Assembly: GCF_001427125.1 (NCBI RefSeq)
Contig: NZ_LMGK01000023.1
Location: forward strand, 124,220-188,219
Direction: 5' to 3'
DNA: 64,000 nt
From: Pseudomonas sp. Root562
GTDB lineage: Bacteria; Pseudomonadota; Gammaproteobacteria; Pseudomonadales; Pseudomonadaceae
Position numbers and translations under genes: made by a program. Below are positions 8,343 through 17,632 of this stretch, piece by piece. The notes beneath the pieces were generated by a model that saw only the letters and a list, made by a program, of their open reading frames with translations, made no database searches and was not told where the DNA came from. Position 1 is the first letter of the stretch. The number at the start of each line of letters is the position of its first letter.

Positions 8343-8361
8343 GCCTGCTGTTCAGGGGCTA

Positions 8362-9240
8362 TCAGCGACGACTTTGCTGCCAGGCCGCTGCCAGGCCACT
8401 GCAGCAAATAATGGCGATGCCGATCACGGTGGTCAGGGTCGGCGTGTGGGAAAACAGCCACCAGCCCAGCAGACCGGCGAAGATGATCTGGCAGTAACTG
8501 AACGGTGCCAGCAATGCCGGCGCAGCAAGCCGGAAAGCCTGGGTCAGGAACAGGTGCGCTGTCATCCCGCAGGCACCCAGCGCCAGCATCATCGCGCCGT
8601 GCGCCAGGCTCGGCGTCTGCCAGAAGAACGGCACCAGCGCGCTCATCACCAAAGTGTTGCACAGGCCGGCGAAGAAGTTGCTGGTGGTCGGGCTGTCGAT
8701 CTCGCTGAGCTTGCGCGTCAGCAATTGGTAGAAGCAGAAAAACAATGCCGAACAGAATGGCAACAACACTGCCGGGGTAAACAAATCACCGCCGGGATGA
8801 ACGATGATCAATACACCGATGAAGCCGAAGATCACCGCCAGCCATTGCCCGCGAGTGACCCGCTCGCCCAACAACGGCACCGACAATGCGGTGACCAGCA
8901 CCGGTGCCAGGAAGTTGACCGACGTCGCCTCGGCCAGCGGGATGTACATCAACCCGGTGGTGAAAAACAGGCTGGTGCCCAACAGGCACAGTGCGCGAAT
9001 CAATTGCAGCAGCGGTCGCTTGGTACGCAGAACCCGCAGCCCCGATTGCGGCAGGAAAATCCCGGCCATCAGCAACGTGTGAACCACGTAGCGCGCCCAT
9101 ACCACCATCACAATCGGATAGAAACCGGAGAGGTACTTCGAGAATGCGTCGTGACTGGAAAACAGGAAGGTTGCGACAACGATCAGCAGGATCCCCTTGA
9201 AGGGCTGATTGACGCCGGAGAGCGGGGTGCTGACGGTCAT
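8362..9240 (-). CDS. EamA/DMT family transporter
   Basis: A 292-residue inner-membrane protein with ten predicted hydrophobic segments in two EamA repeats (about residues 13-145 and 155-285), the standard DMT arrangement. It starts MTVSTPLSGVNQPFKG before the first membrane segment. It is the last gene of the minus-strand group that includes the TIM-barrel and Gfo/Idh/MocA genes, but a repeat of about 100 bases separates it from them. Substrate and direction are unknown; family members mostly export metabolites. Confidence 0.85.
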   Translation of the reverse strand: MTVSTPLSGVNQPFKGILLIVVATFLFSSHDAFSKYLSGFYPIVMVVWARYVVHTLLMAGIFLPQSGLRVLRTKRPLLQLIRALCLLGTSLFFTTGLMYIPLAEATSVNFLAPVLVTALSVPLLGERVTRGQWLAVIFGFIGVLIIVHPGGDLFTPAVLLPFCSALFFCFYQLLTRKLSEIDSPTTSNFFAGLCNTLVMSALVPFFWQTPSLAHGAMMLALGACGMTAHLFLTQAFRLAAPALLAPFSYCQIIFAGLLGWWLFSHTPTLTTVIGIAIICCSGLAAAWQQSRR

Positions 9241-9263
9241 GAAGGCCTCTTAGTGAAATGGGT

Positions 9264-9360
9264 ATGTGGCGAGGGAGCTGGCTCCCGCTGGACTGCGCAG
9301 CAGTCCCAAAACAGCATCGGCGACCGCTCCGCGCTCGAACGGGAGCAAGCTCCCTCATCA
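9264..9360. repeat. Pseudomonas intergenic inverted repeat (GAGGGAGC/GCTCCCTC type)
   Basis: Two REP-like hairpin ends face each other (GGCGAGGGAGCTGGCTCCCG and GGGAGCAAGCTCCCTC), separated by about 50 bases. Similar short hairpins occur elsewhere in this window, for example at 26216-26245. Confidence 0.75.
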
Positions 9361-9370
9361 CAAAAGCAAG

Positions 9371-10186
9371 TCAAATCCGCGCCAGCAATTCCCGGGTTTT
9401 ATCCAAAGCCATCTGCGCCCGATCCAGCCCACTCACGCCCTGCTCCAGCAACTGCACAGTGGGAATCTCCAGGCTCAGTGGAATGTTAGCCGGCAAACAG
9501 CGCAACAATCCCGGCAGATCACAATCGCCATCCCCCGGAAAACGTCGCTCGTTACGCGCCTGACGCAAAATCTCGGCCATGTCGGTCGGTCGCGGCCCGG
9601 CAACATCGCACAACTGTGCATACCGTAACCGTGAAGGCGCAACGCTGGCCAGATCTTCCAGTTGCGATGCCGAACGATCGAAGTGAAATGCATCCACCAG
9701 CACCGCACCGTTTTCACGCCCGGCATTCTCGACGATACGCACGGCTTGTTGCAGATTGCGCGCATCGGTCCAGGGCATGAATTCCAGATGCGGATGCAGG
9801 CCGTAGGGCTTTGCAAGATCACACAGCCGCGCGAAGTTTTCTGTCAGCCGTTGCTCGTCAGAATCGTTACCGGCGACCAGCAACTCACTGGCGCCGAATT
9901 CGGCACCGACCGCCAGAACTTTCTCGAAGTCGGCGACGACGGTGTCCGGTTTCAAACGCAGGATTTCAACATCCAGCACACGAACGCCGGTATCGCGCAG
10001 ACGGGTCAAGGTCTGGCGGCGTAAATCGCCATCGGCCACCAAGGCAAAATGATGTTCCTCCGGCGTCGCCGGCACCAGGCGCAAACCGACGTGGCTGTAA
10101 CCGGCCCGCGCCGCGACTTCGACCATCTGCGGCGGTGAAAGCTCCAGCACCGTCAGACTGGCCAGGGAAAAGATTCGTTCGCTCAT
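9371..10186 (-). CDS. Sugar phosphate isomerase/epimerase-like TIM-barrel protein
   Basis: A 271-residue AP endonuclease 2 / xylose-isomerase-like TIM barrel. Candidate metal ligands lie in HLEFMPW (Glu) and LVDAFHFDRS (Asp, His), with a late Glu in PLSLEIPT. The family includes sugar epimerases, hydroxypyruvate isomerase-like enzymes and 3-dehydroshikimate dehydratases. It ends its reading two bases after the upstream Gfo/Idh/MocA gene, so the two are one transcription unit and probably act on the same polyol or keto-sugar-like substrate. The substrate cannot be read from sequence. Confidence 0.85.
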   Translation of the reverse strand: MSERIFSLASLTVLELSPPQMVEVAARAGYSHVGLRLVPATPEEHHFALVADGDLRRQTLTRLRDTGVRVLDVEILRLKPDTVVADFEKVLAVGAEFGASELLVAGNDSDEQRLTENFARLCDLAKPYGLHPHLEFMPWTDARNLQQAVRIVENAGRENGAVLVDAFHFDRSASQLEDLASVAPSRLRYAQLCDVAGPRPTDMAEILRQARNERRFPGDGDCDLPGLLRCLPANIPLSLEIPTVQLLEQGVSGLDRAQMALDKTRELLARI

Positions 10187-10188
10187 GG

Positions 10189-11244
10189 TCAGCCCTCGAT
10201 CAGCGACGGTGCGCAGGCACGACCGGTTTCGGCGGCCTCGCGAATGGCTTCGATCAATGCCAGCGTGCGGGCGGCATCCGCGGCGCTCACCAGCGGCTCG
10301 ACCTCTCGGCGCACAACCCGCACGAAGTGCTGCAACTGTAGACGCAGGGCTTCATCGGCAACGACATCTTCCTGAGCTTCGAGCAACGGTTGGTGCCAAC
10401 CGCCATCGACTTCGTTGTAATGCCAACGCTTGAGTTGCGCAATGCTCAACGCGCCGCCGGTCCCGGCCAATAAATAACACGGCTGGTCGGCCTGACGTGG
10501 ATACACCGGGTTCTCCCCCGAACCCAACTCCCAACTCCAGGGCGCGGCCACCGCATCGGAACCGGTCAGGCTACCCAACGCGCCGTTGTCGAATTGCAGC
10601 AGCACCGCCGCGCAATCCTCGTTGGCAAACCCGCGTATTGCGTTGCTGGTAATGGCCTGCACCTGGCGCACCTCGCCACACAAATGCCGCAGCAGATCGA
10701 GGTCGTGGATCAGATTGGTCAACAGCATTCCTGCACCCGCCTCGCGGCGCCAAGGTGTTTCGAAGTAACTGTCGGGCTTGCGCAATTGCCAGAGCGCCGT
10801 GACCGTGGTCAATCGGCCCAGCGCGCCGCTGTGGATAAGTTCATGGGCACGGACGATCAACGGATTGTGACGCCGGTGATGGCCCACCAGCACCGGAACG
10901 CCGCTCGCTTTCGAAGCGGCCACCAACGTCCGGGCTTCATCGAGGTGCACACCCACCGGTTTTTCCAGCAGCACCGGCACGTTCGCCGCCAGACAGTCGA
11001 GCGCAGTACTGACATGCAACGTGTTGGGGTTGGCGATGATGACCGCGTCTGGCTTCGCCTGCTCCAGCATCTGACGGTGATCGGCGAAATAACCGACTCC
11101 CCATTGCGCCGCGAGAGCGGCCGCTTGCGGCCCGGGATCAGCGACGGCGCACAGGATCGCTTCACTCAGGGAGTTCAAATGCTGGTAGTGCTGCTGGCCC
11201 ATGTTGCCGGCGCCGATCAACGCGATTCGAAGGGGCGAATTCAA
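10189..11244 (-). CDS. Gfo/Idh/MocA family NAD(P)-dependent oxidoreductase
   Basis: A 351-residue protein. The N-terminal Rossmann domain starts RIALIGAGNMGQQHYQHL and carries the family's EKPVGVHLDEA signature (about residues 93-103). A C-terminal alpha/beta dimerisation domain contains the GGWHQPL segment. The family oxidises or reduces sugars, inositols and similar polyols. It is the first gene of an operon with a TIM-barrel isomerase. A palindrome upstream (11293-11307) resembles one in front of the divergent FAD oxidoreductase, pointing to joint control by the adjacent IclR protein. Confidence 0.88.
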   Translation of the reverse strand: MNSPLRIALIGAGNMGQQHYQHLNSLSEAILCAVADPGPQAAALAAQWGVGYFADHRQMLEQAKPDAVIIANPNTLHVSTALDCLAANVPVLLEKPVGVHLDEARTLVAASKASGVPVLVGHHRRHNPLIVRAHELIHSGALGRLTTVTALWQLRKPDSYFETPWRREAGAGMLLTNLIHDLDLLRHLCGEVRQVQAITSNAIRGFANEDCAAVLLQFDNGALGSLTGSDAVAAPWSWELGSGENPVYPRQADQPCYLLAGTGGALSIAQLKRWHYNEVDGGWHQPLLEAQEDVVADEALRLQLQHFVRVVRREVEPLVSAADAARTLALIEAIREAAETGRACAPSLIEG

Positions 11245-11292
11245 GATGCGGTCCTCTTGTGGTTCTTGTTGGAAAAATGAATTCCATTAATT

Positions 11293-11307
11293 TAGAACCG
11301 AGTTCCA
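11293..11307. promoter_or_regulatory. Candidate IclR operator before the Gfo/Idh/MocA operon
   Basis: TAGAAC-N3-GTTCCA (11293-11307) is a 15-base near-palindrome about 50 bases upstream of the Gfo/Idh/MocA start. It shares spacing and arms with TGGAAT-N3-ATTCCA at 12280-12294. Confidence 0.5.
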
Positions 11308-11369
11308 CAATCTTACACAGATCGGTACAGAAAGTGTTCGAACAGCGCACAGCTTCTCGATTGGCGGTT

Positions 11370-12158
11370 TTAGCTGAACAGTTCCGACGCCAGACTCGCC
11401 GCCGACAACTCTTCGGTAAACGCCAACAACAACGGCGCCAATTCATGCAACCGTGCGCCCGGCATCCGTGCACTGGGCCCGGCGATGCTGAGCACGCCGA
11501 TCACCCGCCCGTCCCCCGGATGGCGAACCACCGCGGCAATCGCTGAGGTGCCTACGGCCGAACTTTCCTCGACACAGGCGTAGCCCTGCTCCCGCGCCAG
11601 ACGCAAACGCTCAAGCAATTCGATGTTGGAACGCGGCGCATTCGGCCCCGGTTCCAGCGGCCGATCCGCCGCCTGGCGCTCCACCAGCGACAAGGCCTCG
11701 GCATCGCTCATGCACGCCAGCCACGCATGCCCCGAGGCGGTATAAAACAAGGGCGCATCACGGCCCATGTCAGGGTCATAACGCAAGCCCGAGCGAGCCC
11801 CCTGGGACTTGGCGATCCAGGTCTGGCGCTCGCCCTCGATCACCCCCAGTCGCACCAGTTCACCGGTTTCCTGTGCCAACCGGTCCAGCACCGGCTGCAC
11901 AATGTCGGCGCCGCTGCTCGACAGGTATCGGAATCCCATAGCCACCAGTTTGGTCGACAAGTGATAACGCAAGTTTTCCGGATTCTGCCGCACGTAACCC
12001 AGCCGAATCAGCTCGGCGAGCAAGCGGTGAGTCGCGCTTTTGGGAATGTCCAATTGCTCCGCCAAGGTCTGCATTGGCAGACCGCGAGGGTCGCTGGTGA
12101 GGCTTTCGAGCACACTGAAAACACGTTCGATCTGACTGCCGGCCATGGGAGTTTCCAC
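11370..12158 (-). CDS. IclR family transcriptional regulator
   Basis: A 262-residue protein. The winged helix-turn-helix occupies about residues 8-70 (VLESLTSDPRGLPMQTLAEQ and IPKSATHRLLAELIRLGYV). The GAF-like IclR effector domain follows, including YTASGHAWLA and a C-terminal IAGPSARM segment. It lies between two divergently expressed catabolic units, both preceded by similar 15-base palindromes. It therefore probably controls the Gfo/TIM-barrel genes on one side and the FAD oxidoreductase/aldo-keto reductase genes on the other. The effector is unknown. Confidence 0.9.
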   Translation of the reverse strand: METPMAGSQIERVFSVLESLTSDPRGLPMQTLAEQLDIPKSATHRLLAELIRLGYVRQNPENLRYHLSTKLVAMGFRYLSSSGADIVQPVLDRLAQETGELVRLGVIEGERQTWIAKSQGARSGLRYDPDMGRDAPLFYTASGHAWLACMSDAEALSLVERQAADRPLEPGPNAPRSNIELLERLRLAREQGYACVEESSAVGTSAIAAVVRHPGDGRVIGVLSIAGPSARMPGARLHELAPLLLAFTEELSAASLASELFS

Positions 12159-12279
12159 GCAAAATTTGCTCGATTCTAGAAGACAACCCGCGGAACGGGA
12201 AATCTGGAACTGTATGTCCGATAACCGCCCCCTTTACGCAGCCTTCACTTGCTCGCCTTAGGAAGACTCTTATATTTTC

Positions 12280-12294
12280 TGGAATCAAATTCCA
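12280..12294. promoter_or_regulatory. Candidate IclR operator before the FAD oxidoreductase operon
   Basis: A perfect palindrome with six-base arms and three-base spacer, TGGAAT-N3-ATTCCA, lies 25 bases before the start codon at 12320. It is 121 bases from the IclR start, so it may also affect that gene. Confidence 0.55.
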
Positions 12295-12319
12295 AAATAA
12301 CAACACCGGAGTGCTCACC

Positions 12320-14068
12320 ATGCCTGCCGATTCGCACATTTTTCCCGACATCGACTGCGATGTGCTGATCGTCGGCTCAGGTGCGGCGGGCCTGTCCGCA
12401 GCCGTCACTGCGGCCTGGCACGGGCTGAAGGTGATCGTGGTAGAGAAGGACCCGGTATTCGGCGGCGCCACGGCCTGGTCAGGAGGCTGGGCCTGGGTGC
12501 CATGCAATCCATTGGCGCGGCGTGCCGGCATCGTCGAAGACATTGAGCAACCGCGCACCTATCTGCAACATGAATTGGGCGACCAGTACGATCCGGCAAT
12601 GATTGACGCGTTCCTTCAAGCCGCTCCGCGAATGGTCGCGTTCTTTGAACAGCACACCTCGTTGCAGTTTGCCGACGGCAATGCCATTGCCGACATCCAC
12701 GGCGACACACCTGGTGCCGGGACCGGGGGGCGCTCGGTTATCGCAGCGCCGTTTGATGCCAGAAATGTCGGCAAACTGCTCAAGCGTTTACGTAAAACAA
12801 TGCGCGAAACGTCTTTCATGGGCATGCCGATCATGGCCGGCGCGGACCTCACGGCGTTCCTCAACCTGACCCGCTCGCTGTCAGCGGCGTGGCACGTCAC
12901 CCGACGCTTCACCCGGCATTTGTTCGATCTCGCCGTGCATGGTCGTGCCATGCAACTGGTCAACGGCGTGGCCTTGGTGGCGCGTCTGGCAAAGTCTGCC
13001 GAAGACCTCGGTGTACTGCTCTGGGAATCGGCGCCGGTCACCCAATTGTTGTGTGAGAACAATCAGGTGCACGGGGCGATCGTCAGCACAGGCAAAGGCT
13101 TGGTGCGCATCCGGGCGCGCAAGGGCGTGGTGCTGGCGGCCGGCGGCTTCGCCAATGACATCGAACGGCGCAAAGCGCTGTTTCCGCGCACGCCGACCGG
13201 CCATGAACATTTGGCCTTGCCACCGCTCGGTGTGTCCGGTGACGGCCTGCGACTGGGCGAAAGTGTCGGTGCACAAATCAATGCCGACATGGCCTCTCCC
13301 GTGGCCTGGGCACCGGTGTCGCAAGTGCCGCACGGCGACGGCAGCCTTGGTCATTTCCCGCACATCATCGAGCGCGGCAAGCCCGGAATCATCGGCGTAC
13401 TGAGCAACGGCCAGCGCTTCGTCAATGAAGCCAACGGTTACTACGACTATGTGAAGGCCATGGTCGCCGCCGCGCCGCAAGGCGAAGAAGTCGCCTCCTG
13501 GCTGATTTGCAATCATCGTTTTCAGCGGCGTTATGGCTTGGGGATTTCACGGCCATTTCCTGTGCCGCTGACATCCTTCATCCGCAGTGGCTATCTGAAA
13601 ACCGGTAACACCCTGGAGGAATTGGCGTCGGCCTGCGGCATTGATCCGAGCGGCTTGTGCGCCACGGTGTCGGACTACAACCGTCACGCACGCAATGGCG
13701 AAGACCCGCAGTTCGGCCGTGGCTCGACGCCTTACAACCGCAAACAAGGTGATGCGTCGCAACACCCCAACCCCTGTGTCGCGCCTATCGAACAGGGGCC
13801 GTTTTATGCCGTGAAGGTCCAGCCCGGAAGCTTTGGCACTTTCGCAGGACTCAAGGTCAACCCGCATGCGCAGGTTCTGGACCACGCCGGTCAGGCCATT
13901 GAAGGGCTCTACGCGGCGGGCGGCGACATGGCGAGCATCATGGGTGGCCATTACCCCGCCGGCGGCATCAACATCGGCCCGGCGCTGACCTTCGGTTACA
14001 TCGCCGCACGCCACATCGCAGGCGTCACTGCTTTTGAAAAGGAGATCGATCATGCAGCACATCGTTAA
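12320..14068 (+). CDS. FAD-dependent oxidoreductase (fumarate reductase/3-ketosteroid dehydrogenase-like flavoprotein)
   Basis: A 582-residue FAD_binding_2 family flavoprotein. The dinucleotide-binding motif is at residues 12-25 (VLIVGSGAAGLSAA), followed by GGATAWSGGWAWVP. The C-terminal FAD site is YAAGGDMASIMGGHYPAGGINIGPA. The nearest known functions are 3-ketosteroid 1-dehydrogenases and fumarate-reductase-type enzymes, so it probably introduces or removes a C=C bond next to a carbonyl. The ATG at 12320 has GGAG eight bases upstream; a GTG at 12311 is less likely. It overlaps the aldo/keto reductase gene by 17 bases, so the two are translationally coupled. Confidence 0.87.
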   Translation: MPADSHIFPDIDCDVLIVGSGAAGLSAAVTAAWHGLKVIVVEKDPVFGGATAWSGGWAWVPCNPLARRAGIVEDIEQPRTYLQHELGDQYDPAMIDAFLQAAPRMVAFFEQHTSLQFADGNAIADIHGDTPGAGTGGRSVIAAPFDARNVGKLLKRLRKTMRETSFMGMPIMAGADLTAFLNLTRSLSAAWHVTRRFTRHLFDLAVHGRAMQLVNGVALVARLAKSAEDLGVLLWESAPVTQLLCENNQVHGAIVSTGKGLVRIRARKGVVLAAGGFANDIERRKALFPRTPTGHEHLALPPLGVSGDGLRLGESVGAQINADMASPVAWAPVSQVPHGDGSLGHFPHIIERGKPGIIGVLSNGQRFVNEANGYYDYVKAMVAAAPQGEEVASWLICNHRFQRRYGLGISRPFPVPLTSFIRSGYLKTGNTLEELASACGIDPSGLCATVSDYNRHARNGEDPQFGRGSTPYNRKQGDASQHPNPCVAPIEQGPFYAVKVQPGSFGTFAGLKVNPHAQVLDHAGQAIEGLYAAGGDMASIMGGHYPAGGINIGPALTFGYIAARHIAGVTAFEKEIDHAAHR

Positions 14069-14885
14069 CAGACAAGGTCTGAACATGCCGAAACTGGGCC
14101 TCGGCACCTGGCCAATGCTTGCAGATGAGTGCACCCGCGCCGTGGAGCAGGCCCTGGCGCTCGGATACCGGCATATCGACACGGCAGCCGGCTACAACAA
14201 CGAGGACGCTGTCGGGCAGGCAGTGGCGAACAGTCCGACACCTCGCCACCAGATCCACATCACCACCAAGGTCTGGTGGGACCAACTGCAACCCGATGCG
14301 ATGCGTCATTCCATGGACCGCAGCCTCAAGGCCCTGCGTTCCGATTACGTCGACTTGTTCATGATCCACTGGCCCAGTACCGATTGGGATTTGCCACGCA
14401 CCATTGAAACCCTGGTGGCGCTCAAGGAACAGGGGCTGGCACGCAACATCGGCGTGGCGAATTTTCCTCTACCGCTGTTGCGCAAAGTCATCGAAGAACT
14501 GGGCGCGCCGCTGTCAGCCATTCAGGTCGAATACCACGTGTTGCTCGGACAAAACGCACTGCTCGACTACGCTCGCCAACACGACATGGCGTTGACGGCC
14601 TACACACCGCTGGCACGGAACAAGGTGTCGGATATCCCTGCCATCCAGCAGATCGCCGCCAAACACGGAGCACTGCCAACCCAGGTCGCGCTCAAATGGT
14701 TGCTGGATCAATCGAACGTCGCGGCCATTCCCAAGGCCAGCAGCGAGGCCAATCAGCTGGCGAACCTGGCGGCATTCATGATCAATCTGGATGATCAGGA
14801 CCGTGCCTTGATCGCCAGCCTGTCCAAACGCCAGCGACAGGTCAGCCCGGACTTTGCGCCCGTGTGGGACGCGTTCGACGAATAA
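14052..14885 (+). CDS. Aldo/keto reductase
   Basis: A 277-residue enzyme of the AKR5-like 2,5-diketo-gluconate reductase group. Visible are MPKLGLGTWPM, the catalytic Asp/Tyr region GYRHIDTAAGYNNED, the catalytic Lys in ITTKVWWD, the DYVDLFMIHWP strand and the NADPH-binding end AAIPKASSEANQLANL. The start at 14052 has AGGAG at good distance and lies inside the end of the preceding FAD oxidoreductase gene. The two enzymes probably act in sequence on the same carbonyl substrate, under IclR control. Confidence 0.9.
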   Translation: MQHIVNRQGLNMPKLGLGTWPMLADECTRAVEQALALGYRHIDTAAGYNNEDAVGQAVANSPTPRHQIHITTKVWWDQLQPDAMRHSMDRSLKALRSDYVDLFMIHWPSTDWDLPRTIETLVALKEQGLARNIGVANFPLPLLRKVIEELGAPLSAIQVEYHVLLGQNALLDYARQHDMALTAYTPLARNKVSDIPAIQQIAAKHGALPTQVALKWLLDQSNVAAIPKASSEANQLANLAAFMINLDDQDRALIASLSKRQRQVSPDFAPVWDAFDE

Positions 14886-15097
14886 CTTGCGGGACCGGCG
14901 ATCACCCTCTGGATAAAAACCCATCGCAGAACGGAATTCGATGGGTTATCCGCGTTCAATACAAGCCTGAACAGTTCTCGGCAGCCGTTACGGAGTGCCG
15001 GAAACACCGACGTGCGCAGGAAAAGCCGGACGACCGGACTGGCGCCGCTCTCACTTGGCAGCAACACTCATCGCACGGATTATCAGAGGATTCCCAC

Positions 15098-15985
15098 ATG
15101 CTATGGAAAAAAGGCCGACGCAGCGACAACGTGGTCGATGCCCGTAGTGAGGGTGCCGGCGGTGGCGGGATGCGCTTTGGTGGCGGCAAGGGCTTAAGCC
15201 TGACCGCGATCGTATTGATTGTCGGAATCGGCTGGATCACCGGCCAGGACCCGATGCAGATTCTCGGACAACTGGCCGGCCAGATGGGCGACACATCGGC
15301 GCCCGCCACCACCCAGCCCCGCAAAGCCCCACCGACCACGGATGAAGGCGCCGAATTCGTGCGCTCGATCCTTGGCGACACCGAAGACACCTGGCAGCAG
15401 ATTTTCCAGCAGGGTGGGCGGCAATATAAGGACCCGACCCTGGTACTGTTCAGCAACCGGGTGAACTCGGCCTGCGGGATGGCGACATCGGCGACCGGTC
15501 CGTTCTATTGCCCTGCAGACCAGAAGGTCTATCTGGACATGGCGTTCTTCCAGGAGATGTCACAGCGCTTTTCCGCAGCTGGCGATTTCGCCCAAGCCTA
15601 CGTGATCGCTCACGAAGTCGGACACCACGTGCAGACCTTGCTCGGCGTTTCCGCGAAAATTCAGACAGCCCGCCAGCAGGGTCGGCAAATGGAAGGCGAC
15701 GGCGGTTTGCTGGTACGCCAGGAACTCCAGGCTGACTGCCTGGCCGGTGTCTGGGCCAACCATGCGCAGCAACGGTTGAACTGGCTGGAACCGGGCGATA
15801 TCGAAGAAGCATTGAACGCTGCCAATGCCATTGGCGACGATCGTTTGCAGCAACAGGGTCAGGGCCGTGTCGTGCCGGACTCATTTACCCATGGTACGTC
15901 AGCGCAACGGGTGCGCTGGTTCAAAACCGGATTCGCTCAGGGCCAGGTGGGCCAGTGCGATACCTTTGCGGCGAAAAATCTGTAA
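15098..15985 (+). CDS. Neutral zinc metallopeptidase, YpfJ family
   Basis: A 295-residue protein with one N-terminal membrane segment (about residues 30-48), then a Pro/Thr-rich linker. The zinc-binding motif HEVGHHVQ follows at about residues 173-180, with the third ligand in QELQADCLAGVWANH. This is the standard YpfJ/DUF2342-neighbour architecture and length. The ATG at 15098 has AGAGGA at good distance. The following hydrolase starts directly after its stop (TAAATG), so they form an operon. The physiological substrate is not known. Confidence 0.88.
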   Translation: MLWKKGRRSDNVVDARSEGAGGGGMRFGGGKGLSLTAIVLIVGIGWITGQDPMQILGQLAGQMGDTSAPATTQPRKAPPTTDEGAEFVRSILGDTEDTWQQIFQQGGRQYKDPTLVLFSNRVNSACGMATSATGPFYCPADQKVYLDMAFFQEMSQRFSAAGDFAQAYVIAHEVGHHVQTLLGVSAKIQTARQQGRQMEGDGGLLVRQELQADCLAGVWANHAQQRLNWLEPGDIEEALNAANAIGDDRLQQQGQGRVVPDSFTHGTSAQRVRWFKTGFAQGQVGQCDTFAAKNL

Positions 15986-16945
15986 ATGAAGAAGTGGTTG
16001 TTGGTATTACTGTTCACATGTGCAACGTCCCAGGCTCAAGAGCAAGGGGTCAAAGAGCTCAGTCCCGGGCGCCTGCTGTTGAAGTCAGGTGAAATGGCGG
16101 TGGGCATCAGCCGGGCACCGGCAAAAATAGAGCGCGTATTGATCATCGTCCATGGCCGGTTGCGCAATGCGCAAACCTACTTGCAGAGCGGCCTGCGCGC
16201 TGCCGAACTGGCCGGACAAAGCGAAACCACCCTGGTGATCGCCCCGCAGTTCCTTGATGAAACCGATGTCGCAAAGCACCCAGTGGCTGACACCGTCCTG
16301 CGCTGGCAAGGCAATGAATGGATGGCCGGCGGTGAATCCACGGCACCGTTTCGAATGAGTTCCTTTGAGGCGCTGGACGAAATCATCGCCCGGCTGAGTG
16401 ATCGTCGGCAGTTCGCGGATGTGAAGGAAATCGTGATCGCCGGTCACTCCGGCGGCGCACAGGTGGTGCAGCACTATGCTTTGCTGGGCCGCGATCAGTC
16501 GGCACTGGAAGGCGCCGGGGTAAAGCTGCGTTACGTGGTCGCCAACCCATCTTCCTATGCCTATTTCGATGAACGCCGGCCGGTAGCGTTCAACCATGCC
16601 AAGTGCCCGGACTTCAATCGCTGGAAGTATGGCCTGTCAGATCTACCAGCCTACGCCGACGGACAAACCGCCGCGCAATTGCAGGAAAAATACCTCAAGC
16701 GTGAAGTTGTTTATTTGCTGGGGCAGCAGGACATCGACCCGAACCACCCGGCGCTGGATAAAAGCTGCGAAGCCAAGGCCCAGGGCCCGAATCGACTGGC
16801 CCGAGGGCGTTTTTACTTTAATTATCTGAAGCGGCTGAAGCCGCGAGGGCTGGATCAGCAGCTGATTGAAGTCCCCGGGGTCGGGCATAACGGGGACGGG
16901 ATGTTTACGTCGCCTGAGGGGCAGAAGGCGTTATTCGGGCGATGA
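15986..16945 (+). CDS. Secreted alpha/beta hydrolase
   Basis: A 319-residue protein with a short signal peptide (MKKWLLVLLFTCATSQAQ). The core is alpha/beta-hydrolase-like: VLIIVHGRLRNAQTY forms the oxyanion region, IAGHSGGAQVVQ the nucleophile elbow (Ser near residue 158), and the late GVGHNGDGM the catalytic His. It is likely a periplasmic or exported esterase or amidase of unknown specificity. It starts immediately at the end of the metallopeptidase gene. Confidence 0.8.
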   Translation: MKKWLLVLLFTCATSQAQEQGVKELSPGRLLLKSGEMAVGISRAPAKIERVLIIVHGRLRNAQTYLQSGLRAAELAGQSETTLVIAPQFLDETDVAKHPVADTVLRWQGNEWMAGGESTAPFRMSSFEALDEIIARLSDRRQFADVKEIVIAGHSGGAQVVQHYALLGRDQSALEGAGVKLRYVVANPSSYAYFDERRPVAFNHAKCPDFNRWKYGLSDLPAYADGQTAAQLQEKYLKREVVYLLGQQDIDPNHPALDKSCEAKAQGPNRLARGRFYFNYLKRLKPRGLDQQLIEVPGVGHNGDGMFTSPEGQKALFGR

Positions 16946-16967
16946 GTCTTGTTGTCTGATTTGACGC

Positions 16968-17032
16968 CATCGCGAGCAGGCTTACTCCTACAATGAAATG
17001 CGATCAACTGTAGGGCGAGCCTGCTCACGATG
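16968..17032. repeat. REP pair (REPIN-like)
   Basis: Two inverted copies of the Pseudomonas REP (CATCGCGAGCAGGCTTACTC and TGTAGGGCGAGCCTGCTCAC), separated by about 20 bases, lie between converging genes. Confidence 0.8.
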
Positions 17033-17038
17033 AGGCGT

Positions 17039-17632
17039 TCAAGCCGAAAGCATCTGCCGCAACTCGACACAATCCACCGCATGCCAGTCGGTCAATTCCG
17101 GCCACGGATTATCCGGCAGATTCACCAATACCGTACGCGCCCCCGCTGCCCGTCCGCAGTCCAGATCAAAACGGTAGTCACCGACCATCACCATCTGGCT
17201 GGTCGACACACTCCAGGCCTCGGCCAGCTTGAGCAAACCACCGGGATGCGGCTTTGGTGGGGCCTCATCGCGACCGAGCACATCCTCGACTGCAAAGCAG
17301 TCGGCCAGGCCGATCGCCTCAAGCGTAACGTGCGCCAACTCACGGGCATTGCGCGTCAGAATCCCCAGGCGATAACCACGTCCGGCCAACTCACGCACCA
17401 GTTCTACCGCGCCCGGCGCCGGTTTCGAACCCAGCGCCAGATCCCGTTCATGTTCCAGCAACCAGGCGTGTTTGGCCGCTGCTTCCTCGGCGGGCAGCGC
17501 GGCCAGGTGGGTCAGGATGTCGTCTTGCGCGGGGATCGCCAATGCCACGCGAATCGCCGCGAAATCATGCACGGCCACCGTCAGGGTGCCGTCCATGTCG
17601 AACACCCAATGACGTACGTCGGTCAGGCTCAT
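17039..17632 (-). CDS. HAD family hydrolase
   Basis: A 197-residue HAD-superfamily phosphatase. Motif I is WVFDMDGTLTVA (nucleophile Asp near residue 11), motif II is GILTRNA, and motifs III/IV are in PPKPHPGG and MVGDYRFDLDCG. A helical cap lies between motifs I and II. The resemblance is to phosphoglycolate-phosphatase-like enzymes. The ATG at 17632 overlaps the tesB stop (ATGA), which fixes this start over longer readings. Confidence 0.87.
   Translation of the reverse strand: MSLTDVRHWVFDMDGTLTVAVHDFAAIRVALAIPAQDDILTHLAALPAEEAAAKHAWLLEHERDLALGSKPAPGAVELVRELAGRGYRLGILTRNARELAHVTLEAIGLADCFAVEDVLGRDEAPPKPHPGGLLKLAEAWSVSTSQMVMVGDYRFDLDCGRAAGARTVLVNLPDNPWPELTDWHAVDCVELRQMLSA

Noticed and set aside
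8341..9489. A 382-residue Gln/Arg-rich frame opposite the EamA gene
   Set aside because: Low-complexity composition and no motifs; it is an antisense shadow that runs into a REP region.
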